This document shows, piece by piece, positions 6,863 through 16,278 of a stretch of 32,824 nucleotides of DNA (the stretch's first letter is position 1; the number at the start of each line of letters is the position of its first letter). The notes under the pieces were generated by a model, which was given only the letters and a program-made list of their open reading frames with translations, did not search any database and had not been told where the DNA came from. The DNA comes from JAQGJA01 sp965651535 (GTDB lineage Bacteria > Pseudomonadota > Alphaproteobacteria > Micavibrionales > SZUA-601). A program made the position numbers and the translations under genes. The stretch spans positions 1 through 32,824 of the forward strand of contig CBFGSX010000003.1 of NCBI GenBank assembly GCA_965651535.1, read 5' to 3'.

Positions 6863-9285
6863 ACGTCCAGATTGCTGACCTGAAGCGCGTTTTGCTGGAT
6901 GAAGTCGCGTCTCGGCTCGACTACATCGCCCATCAGCATCGAGAAAATCTCGTCGGCCTGCGCCGCGTTTTCGATATCGACGCGCACCAAGGATCTCTTG
7001 GCACGATCCAGCGTCGTTTCCCACAACTGGTCGGGGTTCATTTCACCCAAACCCTTATAACGCTGGATGCCGATGCCCTTGCGGCCCAACGCCATCACGC
7101 CCTGATACAACCCGACCGGGCCGGTAATGGTTTGCGTGTCACCGGCGGCGGTCGTCAGCGTTCCCGGCGTGTCGAAATGCCTCTTGAGCCATTCGGCCTG
7201 TGCCTGAAGCGCCCGGGCTTCGGGCAAGGCCAGAATATCGGCGTGCAGGCCGCGACGCTCGACAAGGCCTTCGACGTTGCGCGTCAACAAAATATGGCCT
7301 TTAGTATGCGGCTCGCCCTGCCAGTCCTCGCCCGTCGTCACCTTGAGGCGTTCGGCCAGCTTTGTCGCGCGCGCCGCATGATCCAGCCCGCCATCGAATA
7401 AATCGGCAATAGCCGATTGCTCGATCACCAGACGGTCATTGACCGTGCGGTTGAGCGCGTCGATCTGTTTGGTCACCGTGCCGGCCTGTTTCACCAGCGC
7501 GGCCAGAGCCTCACCCGAAACTTCTACACCGTCTCCCGATTTGAAGGACAGGTTTTCCAGCGCCATCTGGAGAAGATATTGTTCCAGCGCGCGATCATCC
7601 TTGAGATATTGCTCGGTCTTGCCGCGCTTGACCTTATACAAAGGCGGCTGCGCGATATACAAATGCCCGCGCTCGATCAGCTCGGGCATCTGGCGGAAGA
7701 AGAACGTCAGAAGAAGCGTGCGGATATGGCTGCCGTCGACATCGGCGTCAGTCATGATGATGATCTTGTGATAACGCAGTTTTTCAAGGTTGAAATCCTC
7801 GCGTCCGATGCTGGTGCCCAAGGCCGTAATCAGTGTGCCGATTTCCGCGCTCGAGAGCATTTTATCAAAGCGCGCGCGCTCGACGTTCAGGATTTTCCCG
7901 CGCAGCGGCAAAATCGCCTGGTATTTGCGGTCGCGCGCCTGTTTCGCGGAACCGCCCGCCGAATCCCCCTCGACGATGAACAGCTCGCACAAAGCCGGAT
8001 CGCGCTCGGAACAATCCGCCAGCTTGCCCGGCAGCGAATTCATGTCCAACGCGCCCTTGCGCCGCGTCAGCTCGCGTGCGCGGCGGGCCGCTTCGCGCGC
8101 CGACGCCGCATCGATCATCTTGGCGATGATTTTCTTGGCCTCGGCGGGATTTTCCTCAAACCATGTGTTCAACGCATCCGATACCGCGCCTTCCACCACG
8201 GGGCGGACTTCGGAGGAAACCAATTTATCCTTGGTCTGGGATGAGAATTTCGGGTCGGGCACCTTGACCGACAGCACGCAAGTCAGGCCTTCGCGCATAT
8301 CGTCACCCGTCAGGTCGATTTTTTCCTTTTTCGAAATACCGGATTTTTCAGCATAAGAGTTGATCGTGCGCGTCAGCGCAGCGCGCAAGCCCGCCAAATG
8401 CGTACCGCCATCGCGCTGCGGGATGTTGTTGGTAAAGCACAACGTATTTTCGTGATAGGAATCCGTCCACTCCATCGCCGCCTCGACAGTAATGCCGGTG
8501 GCGTCGTCGTGGCGCTGGAGCATAATTTCCGAATGCAGCGCATTCTTGGAGCGGTCGAGATATTTCACGAATTCCGCGATTCCGCCCTCGTAATGCAGCT
8601 CCAGCGTTTTCGGATTGTTGCCGCGATTGTCGGAAACCGCCAGGAAAACGCCCGAATTCAAAAACGCCAGCTCGCGGAAGCGCGTTTCCAGCGTCGTGAA
8701 ATTGAACTCGGTCATGGTGAAAGTCTGCACCGAGGGCTTGAACGTAATTTCGGTGCCCTTTTTGTCGCCTTGCGGGCCAACCTGTTTCAGCGGCGCGACT
8801 GCGTCGCCATGCTCGAAACGCATGGCCCATTCATGCCCGTCGCGCCAGATGCGCAATTCGAGCCATTCCGACAGCGCGTTGACGACGGACACACCGACGC
8901 CGTGCAGACCGCCCGAAACCTTGTAGGAATTCTGGTCGAATTTACCGCCCGCGTGCAGCTGCGTCATGATGACTTCGGCGGCGGAAACGCCTTCTTCGGG
9001 GTGGATATTCGTCGGAATGCCGCGCCCGTTATCGCGCACCGTCACCGAGCCGTCGGCATTGATCGAGATGTCGATGCGGTCGCAATGCCCCGCCAAAGAC
9101 TCGTCGATGGCATTGTCCGTGACCTCATAAACCATGTGGTGCAGGCCCGACCCGTCATCCGTGTCGCCGATATACATGCCCGGACGCTTGCGCACCGCAT
9201 CGAGCCCTTTCAGCACTTTGATGGAAGAGGCGTCATAGGATTTGGGCGTTTCGGTCATGTCGTTTTTTATCGCTTGTGCGGTCAT
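6859..9285 (-). CDS. gyrB: DNA gyrase subunit B
   Basis: An 808-residue type II topoisomerase subunit that supplies ATP hydrolysis for negative supercoiling together with GyrA. The GHKL ATPase domain has EVTDNAIDES (54-63), RDNGRGI (84-90) and GGLHGVG (125-131); the transducer lysine is in QTKDK (350-354). The TOPRIM domain carries EGDSAGG (439-445) and DADVDGSH (513-520). The C-terminal tail has QRYKGLGEMNP. An insertion of about 170 residues between TOPRIM and tail, typical of Gram-negative GyrB and absent from ParE, identifies it as GyrB. The ATG at 9285 lacks a clear ribosome binding site; an ATG nine codons later (9258) is an alternative. It lies downstream of rpoN on the same strand rather than near dnaA-recF. 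Confidence 0.95.
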   Translation of the reverse strand: MTAQAIKNDMTETPKSYDASSIKVLKGLDAVRKRPGMYIGDTDDGSGLHHMVYEVTDNAIDESLAGHCDRIDISINADGSVTVRDNGRGIPTNIHPEEGVSAAEVIMTQLHAGGKFDQNSYKVSGGLHGVGVSVVNALSEWLELRIWRDGHEWAMRFEHGDAVAPLKQVGPQGDKKGTEITFKPSVQTFTMTEFNFTTLETRFRELAFLNSGVFLAVSDNRGNNPKTLELHYEGGIAEFVKYLDRSKNALHSEIMLQRHDDATGITVEAAMEWTDSYHENTLCFTNNIPQRDGGTHLAGLRAALTRTINSYAEKSGISKKEKIDLTGDDMREGLTCVLSVKVPDPKFSSQTKDKLVSSEVRPVVEGAVSDALNTWFEENPAEAKKIIAKMIDAASAREAARRARELTRRKGALDMNSLPGKLADCSERDPALCELFIVEGDSAGGSAKQARDRKYQAILPLRGKILNVERARFDKMLSSAEIGTLITALGTSIGREDFNLEKLRYHKIIIMTDADVDGSHIRTLLLTFFFRQMPELIERGHLYIAQPPLYKVKRGKTEQYLKDDRALEQYLLQMALENLSFKSGDGVEVSGEALAALVKQAGTVTKQIDALNRTVNDRLVIEQSAIADLFDGGLDHAARATKLAERLKVTTGEDWQGEPHTKGHILLTRNVEGLVERRGLHADILALPEARALQAQAEWLKRHFDTPGTLTTAAGDTQTITGPVGLYQGVMALGRKGIGIQRYKGLGEMNPDQLWETTLDRAKRSLVRVDIENAAQADEIFSMLMGDVVEPRRDFIQQNALQVSNLDV

Positions 9286-9322
9286 TTTTCAGATCGTTTT
9301 TGAAGACTAAAATGGGTATAAA

Positions 9323-9351
9323 ATCATAGCCTTTTGCCCCTTTTTACACAA
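9323..9351 (-). promoter_or_regulatory. Candidate sigma-70 promoter for gyrB
   Basis: On the minus strand TTGTGT (9346-9351) and TATGAT (9323-9328) are separated by exactly 17 bases. The -10 matches 5/6 and the -35 matches 3/6. Transcription would start near 9316, about 30 bases before the gyrB ATG. A small inverted repeat CCCCTT/AAGGGG (9337-9355) overlaps the -35 region and may be the end of rpoN transcription or a control site. Confidence 0.45.
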
Positions 9352-9384
9352 GGGGAAAGACCGAAAAAATACAGGAAAAAATGC

Positions 9385-10953
9385 TTATTTTATAAGCTTT
9401 TGGCGGCGGCGCTCGACCGAGGAGCCAATCCCGAGGCTTTCACGGTATTTCGTGACCGTGCGGCGGGCCACGGGGATCGATTCTTCCTTCAAAAGCGAGA
9501 CAATTTCATCGTCCGATAAAACGGCTTTGGGGTCTTCCTTGTCGATCAATTCCTGGATGCGCGCCTTGATCGCGTTGCTGGCCACGGCCATGCCGCCCGC
9601 CGCGCCGCCGACGCCCGACGAGAAGAAATACTTCAATTCGAAAATCCCGCGCGGCGTCGTCATGTATTTGCCCGTGGTGACGCGGCTCACGGTGCTTTCA
9701 TGCACGCCGACGACTTCCGCAACTTCGCGCAAGACCATCGGCCGGAGGAACGACACGCCATACAGGAAAAACGCTTCCTGCTGGCGGATAATTTCGGCGG
9801 CGACCTTGACGATGGTTTGCGCGCGCTGATCCATCGCCTTGATGAGGAACTGCGCGCCCTGATATTTGTCGATCAGGAATTGTTTTTCCTCTTTCTTGAC
9901 GCCCTTGGTGTGGATCATCGCGGCATAGCGCTGGTTGATCAGAACTTTCGGCAGCGTGTCGGGATTCAATTCCACGATCCACGTATCCGGGTTGTCGCGG
10001 TTGGTGTTCTTGCGCATGAGAATATCGGGAATAAGCGTCTGGGCCACGTCATGCGAGAATTTCGCGCCGGGCTTGGGATCGGTGCGGCGCAACGCCACCA
10101 GCATATCGCGCAGCTCGGCCTCAGTGACGCCGCATTTCTTTTGCAGCGCCTTGTAGTCGTGTTTTTCCAAAAGCTGGATATTGGCGAGGAATACCGACAT
10201 TTTCGGCGTCATCAACCCCAGCTCGCGCAGCTGCAACTCCATGCATTGCGCCAGATTGACGGCGAAAATCCCCGCCGGTTCCAATTGCTGCAATCGCGCC
10301 AGCACCAGCTCGACATCCGACAGCTCGCATTCCAGCTGTTTGGCGGTCTCGTTCATGTTGCCGCGGAAATATCCTGCCTCGTCCAGGCCCTCCATCAGCG
10401 CAAAGGCGATCATCTTGTCCTGCGGGCTGTGGAATTCGACCTGGATCTGTTTCGTCAAATGGTCGAACAGACTGTCTTCGCCGCGCAGGCGCGATTCAAA
10501 GGAAAACTCGGGATCGTCGAAACTATGCGCGCCGGAACTGCCTTGAAAATTCGGCATGGTGTCGAATGTATGCGCCGCCTCTGTGCCGTTGAAGACGTTT
10601 TCGGTATCGAATTCCAGACGGTCGTCGCTTGGCCCTTCGTGATGGGATTGCGCGTCCGGCGCTTCATAGCCGTTGAGCGCGTTGAATTCCTTTTCCTTTT
10701 CCGACGGGATATTCTCGGTGTTCGGCGCGGTGCCGCCCGCCTCCTCGCTGCGTTCGAGGAACGGGTTGGTCTGCATCTCGGCCTCGATCATCGCCTCGAG
10801 CTCAAGGTTGTTCATCTGCAGCAGGGCAATGGCCTGTTGCAGGCTGGGGGTCATCACCAGCGACTGAACCTGTTTGAGCGCCAGATACGGCCCGACAGGG
10901 CCGGAAGGCGGGGCGGCGGAGGGGGAGCGATTCTGGCGTGGTGCGTTCTTCAT
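9385..10953 (-). CDS. rpoN: RNA polymerase sigma-54 factor
   Basis: A 522-residue sigma factor that directs polymerase to -24/-12 promoters and needs enhancer-binding ATPases. Region I is at the N-terminus (residues about 25-75, glutamine- and leucine-rich: QVQSLVMTPSLQQAIALLQM). An acidic region II covers about 75-150. The core-binding and helix-turn-helix domains follow, and the diagnostic RpoN box ARRTVTKYRE lies at 496-505. The length is usual for the family. The ATG at 10953 has GGAAG a few bases upstream. The usual alphaproteobacterial neighbours (lptB upstream, hpf and ptsN downstream) are missing; gyrB follows instead. I saw no sigma-54 promoter in the intergenic spaces of this window. 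Confidence 0.95.
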   Translation of the reverse strand: MKNAPRQNRSPSAAPPSGPVGPYLALKQVQSLVMTPSLQQAIALLQMNNLELEAMIEAEMQTNPFLERSEEAGGTAPNTENIPSEKEKEFNALNGYEAPDAQSHHEGPSDDRLEFDTENVFNGTEAAHTFDTMPNFQGSSGAHSFDDPEFSFESRLRGEDSLFDHLTKQIQVEFHSPQDKMIAFALMEGLDEAGYFRGNMNETAKQLECELSDVELVLARLQQLEPAGIFAVNLAQCMELQLRELGLMTPKMSVFLANIQLLEKHDYKALQKKCGVTEAELRDMLVALRRTDPKPGAKFSHDVAQTLIPDILMRKNTNRDNPDTWIVELNPDTLPKVLINQRYAAMIHTKGVKKEEKQFLIDKYQGAQFLIKAMDQRAQTIVKVAAEIIRQQEAFFLYGVSFLRPMVLREVAEVVGVHESTVSRVTTGKYMTTPRGIFELKYFFSSGVGGAAGGMAVASNAIKARIQELIDKEDPKAVLSDDEIVSLLKEESIPVARRTVTKYRESLGIGSSVERRRQKLIK

Positions 10954-11043
10954 GCTTCCAGCCTACCGGAATCAGGTTAAAACTTCATAAAATGGCATGA
11001 AAATTGCATGAAATCAGAGGCAGAGCCTCCTCCTCACACGCTC

Positions 11044-11074
11044 AAAGCCCCGCCCGAAACAGGCGGGGCTTTTT
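11044..11074 (-). terminator. Hairpin terminator after the MipA-like gene
   Basis: A strong stem AAAGCCCCGCC/GGCGGGGCTTT with a 7-base loop (11055-11061) starts four bases past the stop codon of the MipA/OmpV gene. On the minus strand the stem ends in CTTTGAG, a short T run; on the plus strand it is followed by TTTTT, so it could stop transcription in both directions. Confidence 0.7.
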
Positions 11075-11077
11075 CCA

Positions 11078-11908
11078 TCAGAACTGATAACCCAGATTCG
11101 TCCCGACAAACAACGACGTATCGTCTTGCGAGATCGGCCCATCGGAGGCATCGCCCGTCAACATATCAAGACGCGCGCGACCCTGCACGAAAGCGCCCTG
11201 CGTAAAGTTATGCTGGATCACGCCACCAAGGCTGTAGCGGTAGAACCCGCCGCCATCGACATCATAGGCCGCAAGACCGCTTGCCCCGCTTTGCGCGCCG
11301 GTGACGCCGAAGAATTCCTGAATGTAATCCTCGCCGCCGAACGAAGCCGTCGCCTCGATCATGCCTTTCCAATGCGGCGCAAGCGGCGCAGCGTATCCGA
11401 CGCCGATCTCGCCCTTATAGCTGCCGAATTCGTTGAACAAATCGACGCCCAACTGGCCGCGCACGAAAAACGGCCCCGGATGCCACGCGGCGAACACGCC
11501 GCCCAAAGCCGTCCAGTCAATATCGCCCATGCCGGCGATGTCGCCTTTCGCGTCGCGGCCGCCGTCATAAGTCAGATTGACCCCGGCGGAGAAATTCTGA
11601 TCGGCCAGCAATTTTACGCCCAAGCCCTCGTAAGGCACCATCATCGCCTCGCGGTCGACGACCAGAAAGCCGCGCTGTTTGTATTCCAGATGAATGGCCG
11701 GGGTGAAGATCGCGCCGTAATCATCCGCGCCCATGTAATCCGGCCCATAGCCGACACCTGCCGCGACCGTCAGCTCCAGATCCTGCGGCAGGCTGGGCGT
11801 GCCGGGGGTGACATCGTGCTGACCCAAGGCGGGGTAACGTGTCTGGGCCAGCGCGGGCATGGCCGCCACGGTGAACAGACAGGCAAAAAGGATCGAAGAA
11901 AAGCGCAT
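11078..11908 (-). CDS. MipA/OmpV family outer membrane protein
   Basis: A 276-residue protein with a clear signal peptide (residues 1-22, ending PALAQT) and a predicted beta-barrel. After the signal come GVGYGPDYMGADDYGA, the early barrel strands typical of MipA/OmpV proteins, and the C-terminus ends in a strand with terminal Phe (FVGTNLGYQF), the usual outer-membrane insertion signal. MipA of E. coli scaffolds murein hydrolase MltA with PBP1B; OmpV relatives are general outer-membrane proteins, so the exact role is open. The ATG at 11908 is preferred over GTG at 11911 because GAGG then lies six bases upstream. It is a single-gene unit ended by a strong hairpin. Confidence 0.85.
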   Translation of the reverse strand: MRFSSILFACLFTVAAMPALAQTRYPALGQHDVTPGTPSLPQDLELTVAAGVGYGPDYMGADDYGAIFTPAIHLEYKQRGFLVVDREAMMVPYEGLGVKLLADQNFSAGVNLTYDGGRDAKGDIAGMGDIDWTALGGVFAAWHPGPFFVRGQLGVDLFNEFGSYKGEIGVGYAAPLAPHWKGMIEATASFGGEDYIQEFFGVTGAQSGASGLAAYDVDGGGFYRYSLGGVIQHNFTQGAFVQGRARLDMLTGDASDGPISQDDTSLFVGTNLGYQF

Positions 11909-11952
11909 CACAAACCTCGTTTTGATTTCATTTGCCGTGATTCTAACACCCT

Positions 11953-12021
11953 GGGATTCGCTTGTGAATCCCTTTTCAAAAATACATAATATGACGCGGG
12001 GGGGCAGGCAAGCCGCCTGCC
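11953..12021. other. Two hairpins in the gap between the MipA-like and lipoprotein genes
   Basis: GGGATTC/GAATCCC (11953-11972, 6-base loop) and GGCAGGC/GCCTGCC (12003-12021, 5-base loop) lie in the divergent intergenic region. The first is about 45 bases upstream of the MipA-like start and could fall in its leader RNA; on the plus strand it is followed by TTTT. The function is not known. Confidence 0.4.
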
Positions 12022-12104
12022 GTTTCAGGGAGTGTGTTGACCTTTCAAGGCGTCTGTCCGATAAAAGGGCGGCACACCCACTTACATTTTATTCGAGGTT
12101 TCTC

Positions 12105-12602
12105 ATGTCACGCCGCGTTATCGCCTCCCTTGTTCTGACTCTTTTTCTTGCCGCTTGCGCCAACCAAGGCGGCGGCGGATACGGCTCGTCCGGCATGCCG
12201 CAGGCCAATAAACAAAATGTCGGCGGTCTGGCGGGCGCTGTTCTGGGCGGTCTGGCCGGCTCGACGATGGGCAAAGGAAAAGGCCAGCTCTGGACGACGG
12301 GTGCCGGTGTTCTTGTCGGAGCCCTTGTCGGCAGCGAAATCGGCAAATCGCTTGACCGCGCCGACCAAATGTATGCTCAACGCGCCTTCGGTCAGGCCAC
12401 GACCGCCCCGGTCGGCCAGCAAATCAGCTGGGCCAACCCGGAAAGCGGCAATAGCGGAACCTATACCCCGACACGCACGGGCCGCACCTCCGACGGGCGC
12501 ACCTGCCGCGAGTTCACCCAGACCATCGTGATCGACGGCCGCGCCGAAACGGGCGTCGGCACGGCTTGCCAGAATATGGACGGCACCTGGGCGATTAACT
12601 AA
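12105..12602 (+). CDS. Glycine-zipper lipoprotein, 17-kDa surface antigen type
   Basis: A 165-residue lipoprotein. The signal peptide ends with lipobox LAAC, making Cys18 the lipidated residue. Residues about 41-80 contain a glycine zipper (GGLAGAVLGGLAGSTMGKGKG...GVLVGALVGSEIG) flanked by the typical DRADQMYAQRAF segment. The C-terminal part (TCREFTQTIVIDGRAETGVGTACQ..DGTW) matches the end of the rickettsial 17-kDa antigen family. Such proteins sit in the outer membrane or cell envelope; their biochemical role is unclear. GAGG six bases upstream supports the start at 12105. It is followed by two palindromic repeats and then fabI on the same strand. Confidence 0.8.
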   Translation: MSRRVIASLVLTLFLAACANQGGGGYGSSGMPQANKQNVGGLAGAVLGGLAGSTMGKGKGQLWTTGAGVLVGALVGSEIGKSLDRADQMYAQRAFGQATTAPVGQQISWANPESGNSGTYTPTRTGRTSDGRTCREFTQTIVIDGRAETGVGTACQNMDGTWAIN

Positions 12603-12610
12603 CGGAAATT

Positions 12611-12700
12611 CGTCATCCCGTTGCAAAACGGGATCCATTCATCCGCATGACAACCGTTTGTTTTTCGGCGCGATGGACCCCGGCTTTCGCCGGGGTGACG
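12611..12700. repeat. Two palindromic repeats between the lipoprotein gene and fabI (copy 4)
   Basis: The perfect stems ATCCCGTT/AACGGGAT (12615-12634) and ACCCCGGC/GCCGGGGT (12677-12696) are each flanked by GTCA or TGACG, the signature ends of the family also found at 4268-4350. They are oriented face to face and form a roughly 90-bp unit that probably also ends transcription of the lipoprotein gene. Confidence 0.6.
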
Positions 12701-12714
12701 CCGCTTTAATAGGC

Positions 12715-12742
12715 TTGATGAAACTGAAAATCCCGCTATCCT
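12715..12742 (+). promoter_or_regulatory. Candidate promoter for fabI
   Basis: TTGATG and TATCCT are separated by 16 bases, each a 4/6 match. Transcription would begin near 12750, leaving a leader of about 24 bases that contains the GGAG ribosome binding site at 12761-12764. Confidence 0.35.
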
Positions 12743-12773
12743 CGCTCCACAATACAATGTGGAGAATGTTAAA

Positions 12774-13616
12774 ATGAGCAGCAATCTGATGCAGGGGAAA
12801 CGCGGTTTAATTATGGGCGTAGCCAATAATATGTCCATCGCCTGGGGCATTGCCGAGGAACTGCACAAGGCCGGGGCCGAGATGGCCTTTACCTATCAGG
12901 GCGACATGCTGCTCAAGCGCGTGCAGCCTCTGGCCAACAGCATCGGCTCGGATTTCCTGCTGCCCTGCGACGTGACCGATCAAGCCTCGATCGACGCGGC
13001 CTTCGCCGAGGTTGAAAAGAAATGGGGCAAGATCGATTTCCTTGTCCATGCGATTGCGTTCTCCGACAAAAAGGAACTCGACGGCCGTTATGTCGACACG
13101 ACGCGCGAAAACTTCCTGCGCACGATGGACATCTCGGTGTTTTCCTTTACCGCCGTAGCGCAAAAAGCCGCGCATTTGATGAAAGACGGCGGCTCGATGG
13201 TGACGCTGACCTATTACGGCGCGGAACAGGTTATGCCGCATTACAACGTCATGGGCGTGGCCAAGGCGGCGCTGGAATGCTCGGTAAAATATCTGGCCGA
13301 GGATCTGGGGAAAAACGGTATTCGTGTCAACGCCATTTCGGCTGGCCCCATCAAGACATTAGCCGCAAGCGGCATCGGCGATTTCCGTTTCATCCTGAAA
13401 TGGAACGAGCTGAACGCGCCGCTGCGCCGTAACGTCACGCAAACCGAAGTCGGCAAGACGGGGCTTTATCTGTTATCCGATCTGGGTAGCGGCGTCACCG
13501 GCGAAAATCTGCACGTCGATGCGGGCTATCACATTATCGGCATGGCGGCGGTAGACAGCGCGGCTGAGACCGCCGAGCTGCTGGCGACGATGACTCAAAC
13601 CCACGACGCAGCCTGA
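12774..13616 (+). CDS. fabI: Enoyl-[acyl-carrier-protein] reductase (NADH)
   Basis: A 280-residue short-chain dehydrogenase that carries out the last reduction of each fatty-acid elongation cycle. The cofactor loop GVANNMSIAWGIA lies at residues 15-27, the FabI-type variant of the glycine motif. The active site has Tyr147 or Tyr148, and Tyr157 with Lys164 in YNVMGVAK, the Tyr-x6-Lys pair specific to FabI; the usual SAGPIKTLAASGI segment follows. These match the E. coli enzyme closely in position. The start at 12774 is chosen because GGAG lies nine bases upstream; an ATG five codons earlier (12759) overlaps that site and is unlikely. It converges on clpB with a 7-bp gap. Enzymes of this type are the target of triclosan and isoniazid-like inhibitors. 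Confidence 0.93.
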   Translation: MSSNLMQGKRGLIMGVANNMSIAWGIAEELHKAGAEMAFTYQGDMLLKRVQPLANSIGSDFLLPCDVTDQASIDAAFAEVEKKWGKIDFLVHAIAFSDKKELDGRYVDTTRENFLRTMDISVFSFTAVAQKAAHLMKDGGSMVTLTYYGAEQVMPHYNVMGVAKAALECSVKYLAEDLGKNGIRVNAISAGPIKTLAASGIGDFRFILKWNELNAPLRRNVTQTEVGKTGLYLLSDLGSGVTGENLHVDAGYHIIGMAAVDSAAETAELLATMTQTHDAA

Positions 13617-13623
13617 TTACCTA

Positions 13624-16224
13624 TCAAGCAACTGCTTTTTTCTTTTTCGACCCGCCTGCGGTGAACTGGAAATCATCGTCGCGCATATCCACGACCACCG
13701 TATCGCCCGGCTTGACCTCGCCCGCCAGGAGTTTCTCGGCCAGCGGATTTTGCACATGGGTCTGGATGACGCGCTTGAGCGGTCTTGCGCCGTAAACCGG
13801 ATCATAGCCACGCGCGGCCAGCCCTTCTTGCGCCAGCGTCGTCACCTCGAGCGCGATATTCCGTTCGGCCAGCAATTTTTCCAGACGGCCCAACTGGATC
13901 GTGACGATATCCTTCATCTGGGCACGCGACAATTTTTGGAATAGCAGCACATCGTCGAGGCGGTTGAGAAATTCCGGGCGGAACGCCTTGCGCACCACCG
14001 ACATGACATCGTCACGGGCCTTTTCCACCGGCTCCTCGTCAGACAATTTGACCAGATGCTCCGCGCCCAGATTGGACGTCAAAATAATCATCGTGTTGCG
14101 GAAATCGACCGTGCGCCCCTGCCCATCCGTCAGGCGGCCGTCATCCAGAACCTGAAGCAGTGTATTGAACACATCCGGATGCGCCTTTTCGACCTCGTCG
14201 AACAAAATGACCTGATACGGACGACGGCGTACGGCTTCGGTCAGCGTGCCGCCTTCTTCATAGCCGACATAGCCCGGCGGCGCGCCGATCAGCCGCGCGA
14301 CGGAATGTTTTTCCATGAATTCCGACATATCGATGCGCACCATGGCGGTTTCGTCGTCGAATAAAAACGACGCCAAAGCCTTGGCGAGTTCCGTTTTCCC
14401 GACGCCCGTGGGGCCAAGGAACAAAAACGATCCGATGGGACGGTTGGGGTCTTGCAATCCGGCGCGGGCGCGGCGCACCGCGCTGGAGACGGCGGCGATT
14501 GCTTCGCGCTGGCCGATAACGCGCTTGCCCAATTCATCTTCCATGCGCAGCAATTTGTCGCGCTCGCCCTCGAGCATCTTGTCCACCGGAATCCCCGTCC
14601 AGCGCGACACCACGCTCGCGATATCGTCGGCGGTGACTTCCTGACTGACCATGCGGCGATCCTTGTCGCCCGTTTCAGCGGCGACTTTTTTCTCCAGCTC
14701 GGGGATCGTGCCGTATTTCAGTTCGCCCGCGCGCGCCCAGTTGCCTTCGCGTTCCGCGCGTTCCAACTCGAGCCGCGCCAACTCCAGCTCTTCCTTGATT
14801 TTCTGGCCGGATTGGATCTGTTCCTTTTCCGCCTGCCATTGCGCGGTGAGCGCGGCGGATTCGCCTTCGAGCTTTTCAAGCTCCGCGCCCAGTTTTTTCA
14901 AACGCTCCTGCGAGGCGTGATCCGTTTCCTTTTTCAGCGCTTCCTGTTCGATCTTGAGTTGCACGATGCGGCGATCGAGCTCGTCGATGGCCTCGGGCTT
15001 GGAATCCGCCACCATGCGCAATCTTGATGCCGCCTCGTCGATCAGGTCGATGGCCTTGTCCGGCAGGAAACGGTCGGTGATGTAGCGGTGCGATAATTGC
15101 GCCGCGGCGACAATCGCGCCGTCGGTGATGCGTACGCCGTGATGCAGATCGTATTTTTCCTTGATGCCGCGCAGGATCGAGATCGTGTCCTCGACATTCG
15201 GCTCGGTGACGAAGATCGGCTGGAAGCGGCGCGTAAAGGCGGCGTCTTTTTCGACGTGCTGGCGGTATTCGTCCAAAGTCGTCGCGCCGACCATGCGCAA
15301 TTCGCCGCGCGCCAAAGCGGGCTTGAGCATATTCGACGCATCCATCGCGCCGTCGCCTTTGCCCGCGCCCATCAGCGTGTGCATCTCGTCGATGAAAATC
15401 ACCAGCTCGCCCGAGGACTGTTTGATCTCGTTCAAGACGGCTTTCAGACGCTCCTCGAATTCGCCGCGGAACTTCGCGCCCGCCACCAGCGCGCCCAGAT
15501 CGAGCGACATCACGCGCTTGCCCTTCAGGCTTTCGGGCACGTCACCCTTGATGATGCGCTGGGCAAGACCTTCGATGATGGCGGTTTTACCCACCCCCGG
15601 CTCGCCGATCAGCACGGGATTGTTTTTCGTGCGCCGTGACAGGATTTGAACCGTGCGGCGAATCTCCTCGTCACGGCCGATCACCGGATCGAGCTTTCCC
15701 TGCATCGCCAGCGCCGTCAGGTCGGTGGCGTATTTCTTGAGCGCGTCGAAATTGTCTTCGGCGTTGGGGTTGTCGGCGGTGCGGCCTTTGCGCTGGGCGT
15801 TGATCGCCTGATTCAATTTCAATTCGTTCACGCCCGCGTCTTTCAGCATCCGCGAGATGGCGTAATCCTCGAGGCTCATCGCCTGCAACACGCGCTCGGC
15901 GGTGATAAAGGCGTCGCCCGCTTTCTTGGCCAGTTCGCCCGCGCGGTCGAAAATCTTGACGGTGTCGGTATGAAGATAAAGCTGCGCTGCGCCACCGCCC
16001 GAAACCTGCGGCAAGGCGGCAAGATTTTTTTCGACCGCCTCAAGCAGCTTTTTCGGATTGCCGCCCGCGCTGTTGAGCAGATCGGACAGGCGTCTGTCCT
16101 CGTCCTCGAGAAAGACCTTGAGCAAATGGTCGGGGGTCAGCTGCTGATGATTGTTTCGCAGCGCCAATGTCTGCGCCTGCTGCAAGAAAGAACGGGTTTT
16201 TTCCGTCAGACGGTCGAAGTCCAT
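13624..16224 (-). CDS. clpB: ATP-dependent chaperone ClpB
   Basis: An 866-residue Hsp100 disaggregase that works with DnaK to pull proteins out of aggregates. The N-domain covers residues 1-145. The first AAA module has Walker A GEPGVGKT (207-214) and Walker B VIFIDEMHTL. The coiled-coil middle domain (about 405-525), rich in Glu, Lys and Leu, separates ClpB from ClpA and ClpC. The second module has Walker A GPTGVGKT near residue 605 and ILFDEVEKAHP. The length matches the family. GAGG upstream on the minus strand supports the ATG at 16224. A heat-shock-type promoter is visible upstream. DUF4167 lies upstream on the same strand, a common alphaproteobacterial order. Confidence 0.97.
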   Translation of the reverse strand: MDFDRLTEKTRSFLQQAQTLALRNNHQQLTPDHLLKVFLEDEDRRLSDLLNSAGGNPKKLLEAVEKNLAALPQVSGGGAAQLYLHTDTVKIFDRAGELAKKAGDAFITAERVLQAMSLEDYAISRMLKDAGVNELKLNQAINAQRKGRTADNPNAEDNFDALKKYATDLTALAMQGKLDPVIGRDEEIRRTVQILSRRTKNNPVLIGEPGVGKTAIIEGLAQRIIKGDVPESLKGKRVMSLDLGALVAGAKFRGEFEERLKAVLNEIKQSSGELVIFIDEMHTLMGAGKGDGAMDASNMLKPALARGELRMVGATTLDEYRQHVEKDAAFTRRFQPIFVTEPNVEDTISILRGIKEKYDLHHGVRITDGAIVAAAQLSHRYITDRFLPDKAIDLIDEAASRLRMVADSKPEAIDELDRRIVQLKIEQEALKKETDHASQERLKKLGAELEKLEGESAALTAQWQAEKEQIQSGQKIKEELELARLELERAEREGNWARAGELKYGTIPELEKKVAAETGDKDRRMVSQEVTADDIASVVSRWTGIPVDKMLEGERDKLLRMEDELGKRVIGQREAIAAVSSAVRRARAGLQDPNRPIGSFLFLGPTGVGKTELAKALASFLFDDETAMVRIDMSEFMEKHSVARLIGAPPGYVGYEEGGTLTEAVRRRPYQVILFDEVEKAHPDVFNTLLQVLDDGRLTDGQGRTVDFRNTMIILTSNLGAEHLVKLSDEEPVEKARDDVMSVVRKAFRPEFLNRLDDVLLFQKLSRAQMKDIVTIQLGRLEKLLAERNIALEVTTLAQEGLAARGYDPVYGARPLKRVIQTHVQNPLAEKLLAGEVKPGDTVVVDMRDDDFQFTAGGSKKKKAVA

Positions 16225-16278
16225 GGGGAAGCCTCTTATGCGATTTTGAGCCCGAAACGGCGCTCAAGACAAGACTTG

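Noticed and set aside
9700..10980. 426-residue open frame antisense to rpoN
   Set aside because: The rpoN frame has every family motif; the antisense translation has none and is rich in His, Arg and Gln.
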